A DNA stretch of 64,000 nucleotides from contig NZ_JAJNDB010000001.1 of assembly GCF_021026375.1 (NCBI RefSeq), positions 1 through 64,000 on the forward strand, in the 5' to 3' direction. Every line of letters starts with the position of its first letter. Position 1 is the first letter of the stretch. Positions 63,463 to 64,000 of the stretch are shown here, one piece after another. The translations under genes and the position numbers were made by a program. The DNA comes from Actinomycetospora endophytica. Its GTDB lineage: Bacteria > Actinomycetota > Actinomycetes > Mycobacteriales > Pseudonocardiaceae. Below the pieces are notes generated by a model. It saw nothing but the letters and a program-made list of their open reading frames with translations, ran no database searches and was not told where the DNA came from.

Positions 63463-64000
63463 ATGCGAAAGTGGTTGCCCCTCATCGCGATCTCTCTGGG
63501 CAGCTTCATGCTGATGGTCGACGTGACCATCGTGAACGTCGCCCTACCGAACATGGCCGTCGACCTGTCGACGTCGTTCGGCTCGTTGCAGTGGGTCATC
63601 GACGCCTACGCGCTGGCCCTGGCGGTCCTGCTGATCGGCACCGGAGCGGTGGCCGACGACCGTGGCCACCGGCGGGTCTTCCTGGCCGGGCTGGCGGTGT
63701 TCGCCCTCGCCTCGGTCGCCTGCGGTCTGGCGCCCAGCGCCGGGATCCTGGTCGCGGCCCGAGCGGGTGCAGGGCGTCGGTGGCGCCGCCATGTTCGCCA
63801 CCACGTTCGCCCTGATCAACGCCTCCTACACCGGCCGCGACCGCGGCGTCGCCTACGGCGTGTTCGGTGCGGTCAGCGGCGGCGCCTCCGCCCTCGGACC
63901 CGTCGTCGGCGGGCTGCTCACCCAGGGGATCTCGTGGCGGTGGATCTTCTTCGTGAACGTCCCGATCAGCATCGTCACCATCGCGCTGACCCTCGCGGTC
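63463..64000 (+). pseudogene. DHA2-family MFS transporter, frameshifted, cut by window end
   Basis: ATG 63463 starts MRKWLPLIAISLGSFMLMVD, then VNVALPNMAVDLSTSFGSLQ, WVIDAYALALAVLLIGTGAV and DDRGHRRVFLAGLAVFALAS (motif A), typical of EmrB/QacA exporters. At the G run 63765-63767 one extra base shifts the frame; the continuation QGVGGAAMFATTFALINASY and SGGASALGPVVGGLLTQGIS (motif C) lies in another frame up to the window end. With one G removed the gene is normal. A sequencing error is as likely as a mutation. Confidence 0.75.

Noticed and set aside
1-64000. CRISPR array, rRNA or phage structural genes
   Set aside because: No regularly spaced direct repeats, rRNA signatures or capsid/tail proteins were seen.

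Overview
The window is high-GC actinobacterial DNA, most like Pseudonocardia or a close relative. The evidence is GTG starts, G/C-rich third codon positions, and families common in that group: DUF1269, DUF6131, DUF7144, DUF2127, small two-Cys secreted proteins and stand-alone Clp-N domain proteins. Genes sit on both strands in short operons separated by decayed DNA. Remnants of IS30, IS481, a tyrosine integrase and a tRNA-Arg 3' fragment, plus many genes broken by one base, mark it as an accessory or genomic-island region rather than core chromosome.

Layout. 0-8.7 kb: IS30 transposase end; DUF1772/TetR divergent pair; frameshifted ABM monooxygenase; SnoaL-like proteins; MarR with a DUF1059 and a cupin gene; IS481 and AraC remnants; DUF2127 membrane protein. 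9-23.5 kb: a signalling and cell-surface stretch with a single-domain response regulator, a STAS protein, two damaged small secreted chaplin-like paralogues, a LuxR-type regulator and two Clp-N domain genes (one intact, one decayed). An intact IS21-family element (about 14803-18035) lies inside the LuxR gene, with a 6-7 bp target duplication and a coiled-coil passenger ORF.

23.8-36.2 kb: type II NADH dehydrogenase, NAD(P)H-binding protein, a secreted hypothetical, a DUF1254/DUF1214 protein, tRNA-Arg 3' fragment, amidohydrolase beside a truncated extradiol dioxygenase, HxlR with a divergent membrane protein, and a broken tyrosine integrase. 36.3-50.8 kb: cupin, a MazEF-like toxin-antitoxin pair, a decayed stretch (37.9-40.5 kb), an SRPBCC-SRPBCC-ArsR operon behind a double operator, a DHA2 MFS exporter, DUF1269, a nonsense-interrupted DUF7144 gene, glutaminase, a leader-peptide-coupled MerR/excisionase-like gene, and an SDR/TetR divergent pair.

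51.2-56.1 kb: a compact aromatic or quinol catabolism locus. An AraC regulator and an esterase are divergent from a ring-cleaving dioxygenase, an alpha/beta hydrolase and a flavin-dependent monooxygenase, all with 4-bp overlaps. 56.2-64 kb: YihY/BrkB membrane protein, small hypotheticals, a methyltransferase and PhyH oxygenase coupled pair, a PIN-domain remnant, a tandem Lrp/AsnC regulator, and an MFS gene that carries a frameshift and runs off the window.

No rRNA, CRISPR array or complete tRNA was seen. Single-base indels in G/C runs break several otherwise good genes. Whether these are real or sequencing errors decides how many pseudogenes there are.
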